Made by a program: the position numbers and the translations under genes
Origin: 54-19 sp038210655
GTDB lineage: Bacteria; Chloroflexota; Chloroflexia; Chloroheliales; Chloroheliaceae
Reading direction: 5' to 3'
DNA: 64,000 nucleotides
Assembly (NCBI GenBank): GCA_038210655.1
Contig: JBBQWM010000006.1
Location: 136,591-200,590 of the forward strand
Shown: one piece after another, positions 52,079 to 60,542 of the stretch
How positions within the stretch are numbered: the stretch's first letter is position 1
Layout of the letters: the number at the start of each line of letters is the position of its first letter
The notes under the pieces: generated by a model
Seen by the model: the letters and a program-made list of their open reading frames with translations, nothing else
Databases searched by the model: none
What the model was told of the DNA's origin: nothing

Positions 52079-54391
52079 TCAGGTTAGTTTGATCGAAAGC
52101 GCACCGAGTCGAAGTTGGCGGGAGTCGTTGGGGGGGTTGTAAAAGCCGTCGGCGGGGTCGGGACGCAGGGCCAGAATATTATCACCGGGCCGCAATTTGA
52201 GGTTTTCCAGCCGCAGGGTAGTCAGGCCGACGATTTTTGTATCGCTTATTGGCTGACCGTTGAGGAAGACTTGGAGACGGCGCGGCTTGTCGGGTGAGAC
52301 GGCTTGCAGTTCGATAGTATAGCTTTCTTTCAAGGCTACTTTTGGCCCGACCGCAATATTGACCCGCGCTTCGGTTGCGTCGGACTGCATCCAGCGTTGC
52401 ACCCGGCCCCCGGAAATCGCTTCCACCTCGCGCCAACCCTGCCCCAAAACCATTACAGGCTGGTCTAGCGGGGTGGGTGGAACCAGATAGACCTGGGCCA
52501 GTCCATCCTGGAAGAAAGGAATTGCCGGTTGGTTGCCAGACGCACCAAAGGTTTGATTTATCAGGTTTTGGGTTTTGTCGCGCATATCCTGACGGGTCAG
52601 ATCGTTTGGGTAGACTACTACAAAACCGAACCCAGCATAATCGAGCAAGCCCAACTGCTCCTGGCGAGTCTTGGGTGGTACGATGTCCGGGTTGAGTGAA
52701 CGTGGCTCGATCCAATCGTACAGGACATAATCGTTGGCAAGGCGGTGCGGGTCTACTAGGTCGCGGCTGATATAGCCGCCCGTGATAGGTCGCTGGTGGT
52801 AAATCTGGTAAAGCATCCGGGGGCTGTCCGGGTTGCTGTGCTTGGTGACGGGCAGTTCGAGGATCGCAAAGCCCGCCGGGACGGTCGGCCCCAGGTTGGA
52901 GGCTTTGAGCGCGGTGGTAAAGGGCGGTGGAATGATCGGGTCGGGCGGTGGCAAGATACCGGGCCAGCTTTCAATAAAAAGCAGTCCCAATACGACTGTA
53001 CCTACGATGGCCCGCGCCGGAAACGCTTTGAAAACAGCGAACCGCGTACTTTCGGGGAACCGTGCTAAAAGCTGGGCCAACCCATACGCGCCCAAAATAC
53101 CTAGCGAAAGTTGGGTCATTAGAATAAAGCGTTCTGGGAACCGTCCGATCCCGATAAAGGGTAATTTTATCAGCAGACGGTAGGGCATCGCCAGCCCGGT
53201 GCTACTCCCGTTGAACCGCAGGCTCGGCCCAAACGAGAGCAACAGCCAAAAGATAGCGTTAAAACCCCAGAACCACAACCCCCGGATTTTCACCAGAGCA
53301 TATATAGCTAAGATCAGCCCGACATACCCTAGCACAGCCCCCCAATTGTTGAGCGCCTGCCCATCTACCTGACTAACCCCCAGGGTTTTCCATAGCCCAA
53401 AACTGTCGCCCCACCAGGGCTGATGGGCGGGCGGTAAGAACATTTTGAGCAAATCGGCACTGTGTACCTGATCGGGTGAGGTATTATCAAGCGGCGTATA
53501 ACGTGGGCTACCGGTCTCGCGGATCGTCGCCCACAATACCGGGCTGTAGGGGAGCATACCGAGGGCAAAGACGGCGGTCAATTTAGCGGTCAACCACAGG
53601 AAAGGACTGAGGACTGAGGACTGAGGGGAGAGTCGGGTGAGCTTTGCGAATAGTAGGTTGGTGATGCGCCAGAGCCAGTAGAGGGCGGCGAACATTATAA
53701 GGTAGATGGCATAATAGTAATCTACCATGATGGTCAGAAAGTAGAAGAAGGCGGCGGCAAGTCCATCAGTAATAATTTCGCGGCGGGTTTGCGCCCGGTC
53801 GAGCTTTAACATGAATAGGATAAAGAAAGGGAGCCATTGAAGCGATAGCAAATTAAGCTGATCCTGGCGTAGCTCGACAAAATGATATGGCCCAAAGCTC
53901 CAGACCAACCCCGCCACCAACGCCCCCCACTGGCTACCAGTTAGGTAACGCGCCAGCAGCCATGCTCCATAACCACCCAACGGGAAGGTTAGAAGCTCGA
54001 TAAAACCGTAGGTCGGGATAAGACCGAAAATGAGTTGCAACGGCAAGCCAATTATCAAATTGTAAGGGCTAAAAGTATGCAGATATAGTTTGGTGCCGTA
54101 AGGGTAGAACAAGAAGTCAGTGTTATAGGGATTGGTGTGGGTTTCGAGTAGCGAACGCTTAAACCACCAGAAATTCCAGAGGTTCTGATTGCGGTCTACC
54201 GGGAAATGACCGGGCGTACCCAGGCTCAAGTTGGTCACAACCGGCCACGCGAAAAGCAGGGTCAGGCCGCTAAAGAAAGCCAATGCCCAGAGGTGCGGTC
54301 GTAACCGCCTCCAACGATCTCGACCTGGCCCAGACTGCGGGACAGCCTTCTCGCTATTAACTTCCCTTGCAGCATTACGCAACTCGGCCAA
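52079..54391 (-). CDS. Large multi-helix membrane protein (GT-C-like)
   Basis: 770 residues. An N-terminal cytoplasmic segment, then about ten membrane helices to residue 460, then a periplasmic domain of about 300 residues ending in beta-sandwich-like strands (LRPGDNILALRPDP). The first loop carries FPVDRNQNLWNFWWFK, with Asp/Asn residues where GT-C glycosyltransferases keep catalytic acidic residues, and the periplasmic part is of the kind seen in membrane mannosyl-/arabinosyltransferase relatives. No firm family assignment. The start is TTG. At 53605-53631 a GGACTGA heptamer is repeated in tandem within the coding sequence, in frame. Confidence 0.7.
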   Translation of the reverse strand: MAELRNAAREVNSEKAVPQSGPGRDRWRRLRPHLWALAFFSGLTLLFAWPVVTNLSLGTPGHFPVDRNQNLWNFWWFKRSLLETHTNPYNTDFLFYPYGTKLYLHTFSPYNLIIGLPLQLIFGLIPTYGFIELLTFPLGGYGAWLLARYLTGSQWGALVAGLVWSFGPYHFVELRQDQLNLLSLQWLPFFILFMLKLDRAQTRREIITDGLAAAFFYFLTIMVDYYYAIYLIMFAALYWLWRITNLLFAKLTRLSPQSSVLSPFLWLTAKLTAVFALGMLPYSPVLWATIRETGSPRYTPLDNTSPDQVHSADLLKMFLPPAHQPWWGDSFGLWKTLGVSQVDGQALNNWGAVLGYVGLILAIYALVKIRGLWFWGFNAIFWLLLSFGPSLRFNGSSTGLAMPYRLLIKLPFIGIGRFPERFILMTQLSLGILGAYGLAQLLARFPESTRFAVFKAFPARAIVGTVVLGLLFIESWPGILPPPDPIIPPPFTTALKASNLGPTVPAGFAILELPVTKHSNPDSPRMLYQIYHQRPITGGYISRDLVDPHRLANDYVLYDWIEPRSLNPDIVPPKTRQEQLGLLDYAGFGFVVVYPNDLTRQDMRDKTQNLINQTFGASGNQPAIPFFQDGLAQVYLVPPTPLDQPVMVLGQGWREVEAISGGRVQRWMQSDATEARVNIAVGPKVALKESYTIELQAVSPDKPRRLQVFLNGQPISDTKIVGLTTLRLENLKLRPGDNILALRPDPADGFYNPPNDSRQLRLGALSIKLT

Positions 54392-54500
54392 ATTGGGTTT
54401 ATTGCCTCGATCTAAACGAGAGTAAGCAGTTAATTATCCAGCCGGGCTATTGTACCGTATTTGCGCTCCTAGTGCCAACCCTATGACTTAGCAAGGGTGC

Positions 54501-54605
54501 GCGTCAGTTTTTTGCAAACTAGCCAGGCTGTACCAGACCCTAAGTCGGGGTTGAGTATCTATTAGAAAATTTTTCTGCGGAAATTTTTCTAATAGATACT
54601 TTTGA
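54501..54605. repeat. Hairpin repeat family, copy 1
   Basis: GCGTCAGTTTTTTGCAAAC, then GGGTTGAGTATCTATTAGAA, and a stem built of TATTAGAAA / TTTCTAATA around a TGCG loop. Shared with 61451-61560. Confidence 0.75.
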
Positions 54606-54653
54606 GTGGTTTGGCCCGTTGTTTTCATGCTCATTCAGCGGGCCAAAAGCCGG

Positions 54654-54682
54654 TTGCGAATCGGGGCAGAAAACAGTATAAT
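54654..54682 (+). promoter_or_regulatory. Promoter of the 54771 gene
   Basis: TTGCGA (54654-54659), 17-nt spacer, TATAAT (54677-54682). Confidence 0.6.
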
Positions 54683-54770
54683 TAAAGGGTTAAGCAAAGC
54701 TTTGAACTACGGCGATGGTGCGCCGGTTGGACTCGTAGCCGATCACGATCTTAAAGAGGAGTATTAAGTT

Positions 54771-55202
54771 ATGCCCAAGAAGACGAGCCGGGCGGCTCGT
54801 ACGCTGCAAACCCAACGAGGCGGTGTAGCAAGTGGGGAGCGCAAAAGCGCCGCTCGGCCCCTAATTGATATCGAGAATAGCCGGTTGGTCGCCGAAAATC
54901 TGGGGACTTCGGCGACCAATGGTACAGCCCTGGCTGATGAGTCACCTGTCACCAGTGTTGATGTAGCGCCGGTGCGGGTCACGACCAGCCCCGATTTGTC
55001 GCAGAATATGACCAGTGCAGTTCGCCCAAATAGCGCCCGCCGGGTCTATAGCCGCCGGACGGCTACGACAGTCACTCGCCAACCGGCTTTATCCCGCGAA
55101 GAAGAGTACGCTTATATACGTACCGACCTGTTGACAGTCTTGTTGCTAACTATCTTGATGGTGGCAGCCCTAGTCGTGCTGACTATTATTCTCAGTCGCT
55201 AG
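54771..55202 (+). CDS. C-tail-anchored hypothetical membrane protein
   Basis: 143 residues. A long disordered, basic and Ser/Thr-rich N-terminal part (about 1-105) ends in a single hydrophobic helix at the C-terminus (LLTVLLLTILMVAALVVLTI), so it is probably tail-anchored with its N-terminus inside. No catalytic motif. It has its own promoter and terminator and is monocistronic. GAGGAG is correctly placed 9 nt before the ATG. Not recognised. Confidence 0.65.
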   Translation: MPKKTSRAARTLQTQRGGVASGERKSAARPLIDIENSRLVAENLGTSATNGTALADESPVTSVDVAPVRVTTSPDLSQNMTSAVRPNSARRVYSRRTATTVTRQPALSREEEYAYIRTDLLTVLLLTILMVAALVVLTIILSR

Positions 55203-55238
55203 ATAACTTTCAGGTTTGAGACATTTCGGGTAAAAATT

Positions 55239-55267
55239 AACCCCCGCTACAGGTCGTAGCGGGGGTT
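55239..55267. terminator. Bidirectional terminator
   Basis: AACCCCCGCTAC and GTAGCGGGGGTT with a 5-nt loop between convergent genes. Confidence 0.85.
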
Positions 55268-55302
55268 CTTCGTGTTTGTTTCGGAAATCTATGGCTAAAG
55301 GT

Positions 55303-55644
55303 TTAGTCGAAATCGAACATATCACCCAGGAAACCTCTGCGCCGACCCTGCTTGTTGTAAGACTTTTTGTGATAATCATCATCGTCATCGTCGTCGTAGC
55401 CCCGATAGGCTGGAACCGGTGGTTGAGCGTAAGCATTGGGTGGATAGGCTGGAACTGGATAGCCCGGTGCTGCTACGGGAGCAGGTGCAGCCTGATAAGG
55501 TACGGTTTGAGTGGCCTCGCGCTCGATCAATTTTTCCAATTCGCCCCGGTCTAGCCAGACTCCACGGCACTTAGGGCAAAAGTCGATTTCGATCCCCTGC
55601 CGCTCCATCGCTTTTAATTCTACATCACAGACTGGACAAAGCAT
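55303..55644 (-). CDS. TFIIB-type zinc-ribbon protein
   Basis: 113 residues. The first 45 carry a zf-TFIIB ribbon: MLCPVCDVEL and FCPKCRGVWLDRGELEKLI, with two CxxC pairs to bind zinc. A Pro/Ala/Tyr-rich linker and a run of Asp residues (about residues 83-90) follow, then a short basic segment and GFLGDMFDFD. The domain occurs in small bacterial proteins of unknown role, sometimes linked to nucleic-acid binding. GGAGG lies 8 nt upstream. Confidence 0.88.
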   Translation of the reverse strand: MLCPVCDVELKAMERQGIEIDFCPKCRGVWLDRGELEKLIEREATQTVPYQAAPAPVAAPGYPVPAYPPNAYAQPPVPAYRGYDDDDDDDYHKKSYNKQGRRRGFLGDMFDFD

Positions 55645-55740
55645 TTTATAACCTCCTGATTATCTATTTTCTATCTATAGTAACTTCTAAATGTTAGGCC
55701 AAAATGAAACGCTTATTAGAACTTGATAAATCAGTCTTTT

Positions 55741-55786
55741 GAATAGCAGTCGGCTTTTCTAAAACTGAGAAAGCCGACTGCTATTC
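55741..55786. terminator. Strong inverted repeat at the exchanger stop
   Basis: GAATAGCAGTCGGCTTT and AAGCCGACTGCTATTC pair over 16 bp around a short loop, directly downstream of the minus-strand exchanger gene. Confidence 0.75.
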
Positions 55787-55790
55787 ACAA

Positions 55791-57110
55791 CTAACGAACC
55801 GTACTAACAGCCACCGCCTGAGACGGTAACACCGGGTGCGGCTCTTCAGCCTCATCCGCGGCTTGCTCACGGACATAACGAGGACTGAACATACTTTTGA
55901 TAGTCGGTACAAAATGATGACGTTCGCGGATTGCCAGACCTACGGCTGCCGCAAAGTATAGCCCGGCGAATAGATAGTTGGTGTTAAACTGGCCTATCGA
56001 AGCCGGGACAAAGAACTGTACCAACAGCAGGCTAAATAACAACCCGGCCCCGGTCAGCGAAACCCGCAAGTTCAGGATAATCATTACCGCCAGCAAAGTC
56101 TGAGCCGACGTTACCAGCATCGGGCCGATCAGATCAAAGCTCTGGGTGACACCCTGCTCGTCTACGAAAGTACCACTCAAAGGCAACGGCCTTAATTCGC
56201 CTGAGCCGAGGCTATAGACCAGTGGCAAGGTCCCGACCAGCAGCGTCCACTGGTTGACTTTGCTCGAAACCAGCGTCCCCAACCCTTCGGCAGCCAGTCC
56301 CCGCAGGGTAAAAATGATACAGATCAGGATTTCCGCTGCCTCGGAAGCAAATGGGGCAAACCACTGGATCAAGAAGACCTGATCGACCCCCAGCGATGTC
56401 CCGGTCTGGATCAAGGCCAGGGCGAACGGTTTGGCGACCGATAGGATCGTCGCCAGCGAGAAGGCCATCATTACCAGCACCCAGGTAATACGCTGACGAC
56501 GAGGCATCTCGCCCAACATTTTAGCCGGGCCGATGAGATGTGGCTCGTGGACAGGAGCCTTGAGAATACGCAAGGTGTACAACACGAACAGCCCTACCAG
56601 GAAGATCACGTCAAACAGGTTGATATTACCCTTGATCGGGATGCTGATCGAGTATAACCCGGCGGTCAGTAGAAAGCCGATCTCGACCCGGTGGTCTTTA
56701 CCGAGCCTGATATGGGCCTTGCGGAATTTCAGGAAGAACAGAAAAACCAGCAAGGGCCAGGCGAACCCGACAATCATGCGATTAGCCCCGATCATGTTGG
56801 CAATCGCGTATTCTTTATAGGCCGGGTTGGAACCTGCCTCAAAAGTTAAGGCCCAGTCCACCGAATATTCGGGGCTGATCGCAATCAGAGCCAGCACCGA
56901 AAGAGCAAAGGCTTGTGGCACGTCGCGCTGGATCGCCTCGGTCGCCCAAATCAACAAAAAAGACGCGCCCATTATCGCCACTCCAAACAAGCCTGCCACG
57001 ACTAGCGCGTTATCTTTTTGGAATTGGGCGGGCAAAATATATTTTACAAAAAGACCCGGTAGCGTTAGGATAGCCGCCAGTCCAAACCAGACCCACGTTT
57101 TTGACTTCAA
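55791..57110 (-). CDS. CaCA-type cation exchanger (probable Mn2+/Ca2+ antiporter)
   Basis: 439 residues with about eleven hydrophobic segments. Two alpha-repeat-like blocks are visible: ALSVLALIAISPEYSVDW with NMIGANRMIVG, and WFAPFASEAAEILICIIFTL with LVSSKVNQWTL, resembling the paired catalytic repeats (SPE, SEAAE) of the sodium/calcium exchanger superfamily. An acidic-rich C-terminal tail follows. The gene is directly downstream of a yybP-ykoY riboswitch, the Mn2+ sensor, so I infer Mn2+ (or Ca2+) export. The start is TTG with AAGGAG 9 nt upstream. Confidence 0.8.
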   Translation of the reverse strand: MKSKTWVWFGLAAILTLPGLFVKYILPAQFQKDNALVVAGLFGVAIMGASFLLIWATEAIQRDVPQAFALSVLALIAISPEYSVDWALTFEAGSNPAYKEYAIANMIGANRMIVGFAWPLLVFLFFLKFRKAHIRLGKDHRVEIGFLLTAGLYSISIPIKGNINLFDVIFLVGLFVLYTLRILKAPVHEPHLIGPAKMLGEMPRRQRITWVLVMMAFSLATILSVAKPFALALIQTGTSLGVDQVFLIQWFAPFASEAAEILICIIFTLRGLAAEGLGTLVSSKVNQWTLLVGTLPLVYSLGSGELRPLPLSGTFVDEQGVTQSFDLIGPMLVTSAQTLLAVMIILNLRVSLTGAGLLFSLLLVQFFVPASIGQFNTNYLFAGLYFAAAVGLAIRERHHFVPTIKSMFSPRYVREQAADEAEEPHPVLPSQAVAVSTVR

Positions 57111-57187
57111 CCTTTGTTACTCCTTTTTCGATTTCTATACTCGCTTTTGAATAAGATGCTGCAAGGCGACGCGGTCTTTTGATCTTA

Positions 57188-57242
57188 CAAAATCAAAAAG
57201 GCGAGACCACCACGTCAATTTGCTTGCCGTGATGGTCTCGCC
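57188..57242 (-). terminator. Riboswitch terminator of the exchanger gene
   Basis: Minus strand GGCGAGACCA (57242-57233) pairs with TGGTCTCGCC (57209-57200), followed by TTTTTGATTTTG. Confidence 0.85.
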
Positions 57243-57331
57243 TTCCGCATTGTTAAATGCCGATGAACAGCCGGGAGCAATGCTCCGTAATGACGACTGC
57301 CCAGCCCGCCCAAGCGGGTGACTACTCCCCA
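57233..57331 (-). promoter_or_regulatory. yybP-ykoY (Mn2+) riboswitch
   Basis: On the minus strand, GGGGAGTAGTCACCCGC opens the element, then a G/C-rich arm, CAGTCGTCATTACGGAGC and GCTCCCGGCTG, and GGCGAGACCATC. GGGGAGTAG and GTC.T.ACGG are the two conserved Mn2+-binding loops of this class, and GGCGAGACC is the usual 3' strand. Mn2+ should stabilise the aptamer and prevent formation of the terminator that shares its 3' strand, so the exchanger is turned on by excess Mn2+. Confidence 0.9.
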
Positions 57332-57627
57332 ATCTATATTAATTTGTAGCTTTTGTTAATTTAATTGGTACAGTTTTTTAGGTTCAAGTCCAGCTTTGCA
57401 TTTGTTTTCCTGAACAACTTTATTCTATACGGGCCAGATGAAAGCTTTCTGAAGTGCTGATTAGTGGCAGATTAAAAAGCCCGCTCCTTACCCACTATCT
57501 TAATTCGGTAAAGCGTGGGGAGGTGGTAAAATAGGATGATTCAAAATAGTCCAGGTAGCTGCTGCTGGATGAACAGCTAGAAAAATTAAGACAATATCAA
57601 CTCTTTAGAGTCCTTAAAATAACGAAG
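57332..57627. other. Divergent intergenic region
   Basis: No gene is seen. It should contain the exchanger promoter on the minus strand and the promoter of the ligase gene; only AT-rich possible -10 sequences are visible. Confidence 0.35.
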
Positions 57628-59142
57628 ATGAACAGTGAGATACAAATTCTGCCGAACTGGTTAGAGCAATGGAGCAAGACCGCGCCGGAGCGCTTAGCGC
57701 TGGTGGCAGGGGGCGAAGAACTGACTTTTGGAGCCTTGTACGAACGGGTCAGCCAGATCGCCCGGCAACTTCACGCCCAGGAGATCGGGCGAGGGAGGCG
57801 GGTAGCCCTGTTGATGGGCAGTAGTCGGCGCTTTGTCGAACTGGTACACGCCCTGATCCAGTTGGAGGCGACCCTGATTCCGCTTAACTTGCGACTGACC
57901 CCAGCAGAGTTAAACTGGCAATTAGCCGACGTACAGGCCGATTTATTATTGACCGATAGCTCTCATAGTGTGCAAGGATTGGCGGCTGCTCAAGGGCTAG
58001 TTGGCCTGCGCTCTTTGAGCGTTGCCGAAAGCGGCCCGGCCCTGGGCGATTTGCCAGAGGCTGAGTATACGTCGCCGGTTGGGTTCGAGGCAACCGCAAC
58101 CCACACTATTATCTATTCTTCTGGCACCACCGGACGACCCAAAGGAGTACGCCTGACCTATGGCAACCATTTTTCTAACGCTGAGGCTTCCTACCAGAAT
58201 TTACCGGCAGGCCCAGCAGATCGCTGGCTGGCGGTGCTACCTCTTTTTCATGTAGGCGGACTGGCAATAGTCTTACGCGGTCTCTTTTATGGTATGCCGG
58301 TGGTAGTGCAAGCGGCTTTTGACCCGGTGGCAGTCAACCGGGCGATTGACCAGGAGGGTATCACGCTTGTCTCGGTTGTGACCAATATGCTGGCCCGTCT
58401 GCTCGATCAACGCAGCGACCGGCCTTATCCGCCAACTTTCCGGGCGGCTTTGATTGGGGGTGGGCCGGTTCCGGCCCCCTTGCTGGAACGTTGCGCAAAG
58501 GCCGCTATCCCGGTTATGCAAACCTATGGTATGACCGAAACGGCTTCCCAGGCCGTCACGTTGGCCCCGGCGGAGGCGCTACGCAAGCTTGGTTCGGCAG
58601 GCCGACCACTACCAGGGGTAACATTACGGATCGAGCGAGACGGTGCGCCGATAGCTGAAACCGGCCCCGAAGCGGTCGGCGAAATCGCGCTGCGCGGGCC
58701 ACAAATCACGCCGGGTTACGAGGGTCGCCCGGAGGCGACTGCTCTAGCCTGGCGGGATGGCTGGTTCCATACTGGCGATCTTGGTTGGCTCGATCAAGAG
58801 GGCTTTTTATATGTAACCGACCGCCGCGATGATTTGATTATTTCGGGTGGCGAGAATGTTTATCCGGCAGAGATCGAAGCAGTCCTGCTTTCGCATCCGG
58901 CGATTGAGGAAGCCGGGGTCGTCGGCAGGCCGGACGCACGCTGGGGTCAGGTGGTGGTCGCCTTTATAAGGCTTCGACCTGGCCTGAGCCTAACCGCAAC
59001 CGAAGCGATTGCTTATTGTGCCGAACGTCTGGCCCGCTACAAAGTCCCGGTGGCAATCTACTTTGCCGATAGCCTACCCCGCAACGCTACCGGCAAATTG
59101 CTCCGCCGAGTGCTTCGAGAACGACTTCTCAATCTAACATAA
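57628..59142 (+). CDS. menE: o-Succinylbenzoate-CoA ligase (MenE-like)
   Basis: 504 residues of the ANL adenylating superfamily. YSSGTTGRPKG (about 161) is the P-loop, TYGMTETASQ, GDLGWLDQEGFLYVTDRRDD, GGENVYPAEIE and the terminal NATGKLLRR lysine are present. LPLFHVGGLAIVLRGLFYGM is the MenE-type substrate-binding block. It should convert o-succinylbenzoate to its CoA ester in menaquinone synthesis, but other men genes are absent here, so a general acyl-CoA ligase cannot be excluded. The ribosome site is weak. Confidence 0.85.
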   Translation: MNSEIQILPNWLEQWSKTAPERLALVAGGEELTFGALYERVSQIARQLHAQEIGRGRRVALLMGSSRRFVELVHALIQLEATLIPLNLRLTPAELNWQLADVQADLLLTDSSHSVQGLAAAQGLVGLRSLSVAESGPALGDLPEAEYTSPVGFEATATHTIIYSSGTTGRPKGVRLTYGNHFSNAEASYQNLPAGPADRWLAVLPLFHVGGLAIVLRGLFYGMPVVVQAAFDPVAVNRAIDQEGITLVSVVTNMLARLLDQRSDRPYPPTFRAALIGGGPVPAPLLERCAKAAIPVMQTYGMTETASQAVTLAPAEALRKLGSAGRPLPGVTLRIERDGAPIAETGPEAVGEIALRGPQITPGYEGRPEATALAWRDGWFHTGDLGWLDQEGFLYVTDRRDDLIISGGENVYPAEIEAVLLSHPAIEEAGVVGRPDARWGQVVVAFIRLRPGLSLTATEAIAYCAERLARYKVPVAIYFADSLPRNATGKLLRRVLRERLLNLT

Positions 59143-59158
59143 TCTTTGTAGATTCTTT

Positions 59159-59313
59159 GTAACTACTCACCGCAGAGACGCAGAGAACGCAGAGAAAACT
59201 GAAATTTAGTACTTACTCAGACGGGGAGACCACATAAGGGTCGCACCCTACCAAAATCCGTTGTAGGGTGCGACCCTACGTGGTCTCCCAAATAGGATAG
59301 GCCGAGTACTTAC
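59159..59313. repeat. Repeat cluster: half element plus core-B element
   Basis: GTAACTACTCAC (59159-59170) runs into CGCAGAGACGCAGAGAACGC, a third kind of core. From 59209 a complete core-B variant begins with GTACTTACTCAG and ends with CCGAGTACTTAC (59302-59313), its palindrome built from GGAGACCACATAAGGGTCGC. Confidence 0.8.
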
Positions 59314-59375
59314 GATTTCTTATAAATCGCTCCTACAGGGAGTTCATAATTCTGTATTTTGCTATAGAATTAGCC

Positions 59376-60542
59376 TTACGGCAAAATCAGATGCAAATCG
59401 CCAAACTCGTGCCAGAGATAGCCTTCCTGCAAAGCCTCGCTATAGGTTACTCGCAAATGTTCGTCCCCGGTCAGGGCTTCTAACATTGCCAGATGAGTGG
59501 CACGCGGTTCGTGCAGGCCGGTCAACAGGCCATTAACCGCCCGAATACCGCGTTCCGGCGTGATAATCAGGCGTGTCCAGCCTTCGCCGGGATATGTCAC
59601 CCCATCTGGCCCGGTGACACTTTCTAGCGCCCGTACCACCGTCGTGCCAATCGCAATCACCCGTCGTCCGGCGCTGTGAGCGGCATTTATCAGTCGAGCC
59701 GTCTCGGACGGCACTCGGTAATATTCCTCGTAGGGCGGTTCGTGATCTTCCAGGCTGGCAACCCCGGTGTGCAAAATTAAAGGGGCGATTTGCACCCCCC
59801 GCGCGACCAACCGGGTTATCAGTTCCGGCGTAAAGGCCCGTCCCGCCGAAGGCATTTCAGCGCTACCCGGCTCGGTAGCATAGACCGTCTGGTAATATTC
59901 GGAAGGCCAGCCCTGTCGCACATAGCTATAACGGATCGGAAAACCGTACTGTTCCAAGTATGCCTCTAACGGAGCCGACAACTGCAAGGTAGCAATCCAG
60001 AGGCGTACCGGGCTACCGGGTGTCGCGGTGCGGTCGTGCGGTGTATGTAAAGTTACGCTGGCTCCGCCTGGCAGGGTCAGGGTTTCGCCCGCCTGAGCGT
60101 TATAAAACGGCTTGGTGGTCGTACCGCTCGGCAAGCGCACTTCGACAATCCAGAGGTCTGCCGGGAGACGAGTCGAAAGATGCAGTTCGAGAGCAGTTCC
60201 ATCGGAGCGGGTGGCGTTCAGGGCCGCGTTGAGCGTCCCACTGGTGTTTATTATTAGCACATCGCCCGCCTCCAAAAAAGTGCCAAGTTCGTTAAACCGA
60301 CTGTGGATCACCCGGTCGGTAGCTTGATACGAAACCATCAACCGCACTTCGTCCCGCCTCAAACCACGTGCTTCGGGCGGTTCGGAGGCTTCCAGTTCGG
60401 GCGGCAATTCAAAATCGAGTGGTCTTAGGTCGGCGACGGCTGGTCGCCAGCCCCAATTTTGCGGGCCGGACGTTAAGGTAATGACCTGCGCTTCTGGCTG
60501 AGAAAAGCGGGCAGCAGGCAGTTCAAGACGTTGTTGGGTCAT
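59376..60542 (-). CDS. QueA-like SAM:tRNA ribosyltransferase-isomerase family protein
   Basis: 388 residues. LDFELPPELEASEP, LEAGDVLIINTSGTLNAAL, FPIRYSYV, YQTVYA, GSAEMPSAGRAFTPELI and LILHTGVASL are QueA-type blocks. QueA builds epoxyqueuosine in tRNA from SAM. This copy resembles the stand-alone paralogue found in several actinobacteria and Chloroflexi rather than a queuosine operon: tgt, yajC and queG are not nearby. It overlaps the SDR gene by 4 bp (ATGA). It may carry out queuosine synthesis or a related ribosyl transfer. Confidence 0.85.
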   Translation of the reverse strand: MTQQRLELPAARFSQPEAQVITLTSGPQNWGWRPAVADLRPLDFELPPELEASEPPEARGLRRDEVRLMVSYQATDRVIHSRFNELGTFLEAGDVLIINTSGTLNAALNATRSDGTALELHLSTRLPADLWIVEVRLPSGTTTKPFYNAQAGETLTLPGGASVTLHTPHDRTATPGSPVRLWIATLQLSAPLEAYLEQYGFPIRYSYVRQGWPSEYYQTVYATEPGSAEMPSAGRAFTPELITRLVARGVQIAPLILHTGVASLEDHEPPYEEYYRVPSETARLINAAHSAGRRVIAIGTTVVRALESVTGPDGVTYPGEGWTRLIITPERGIRAVNGLLTGLHEPRATHLAMLEALTGDEHLRVTYSEALQEGYLWHEFGDLHLILP

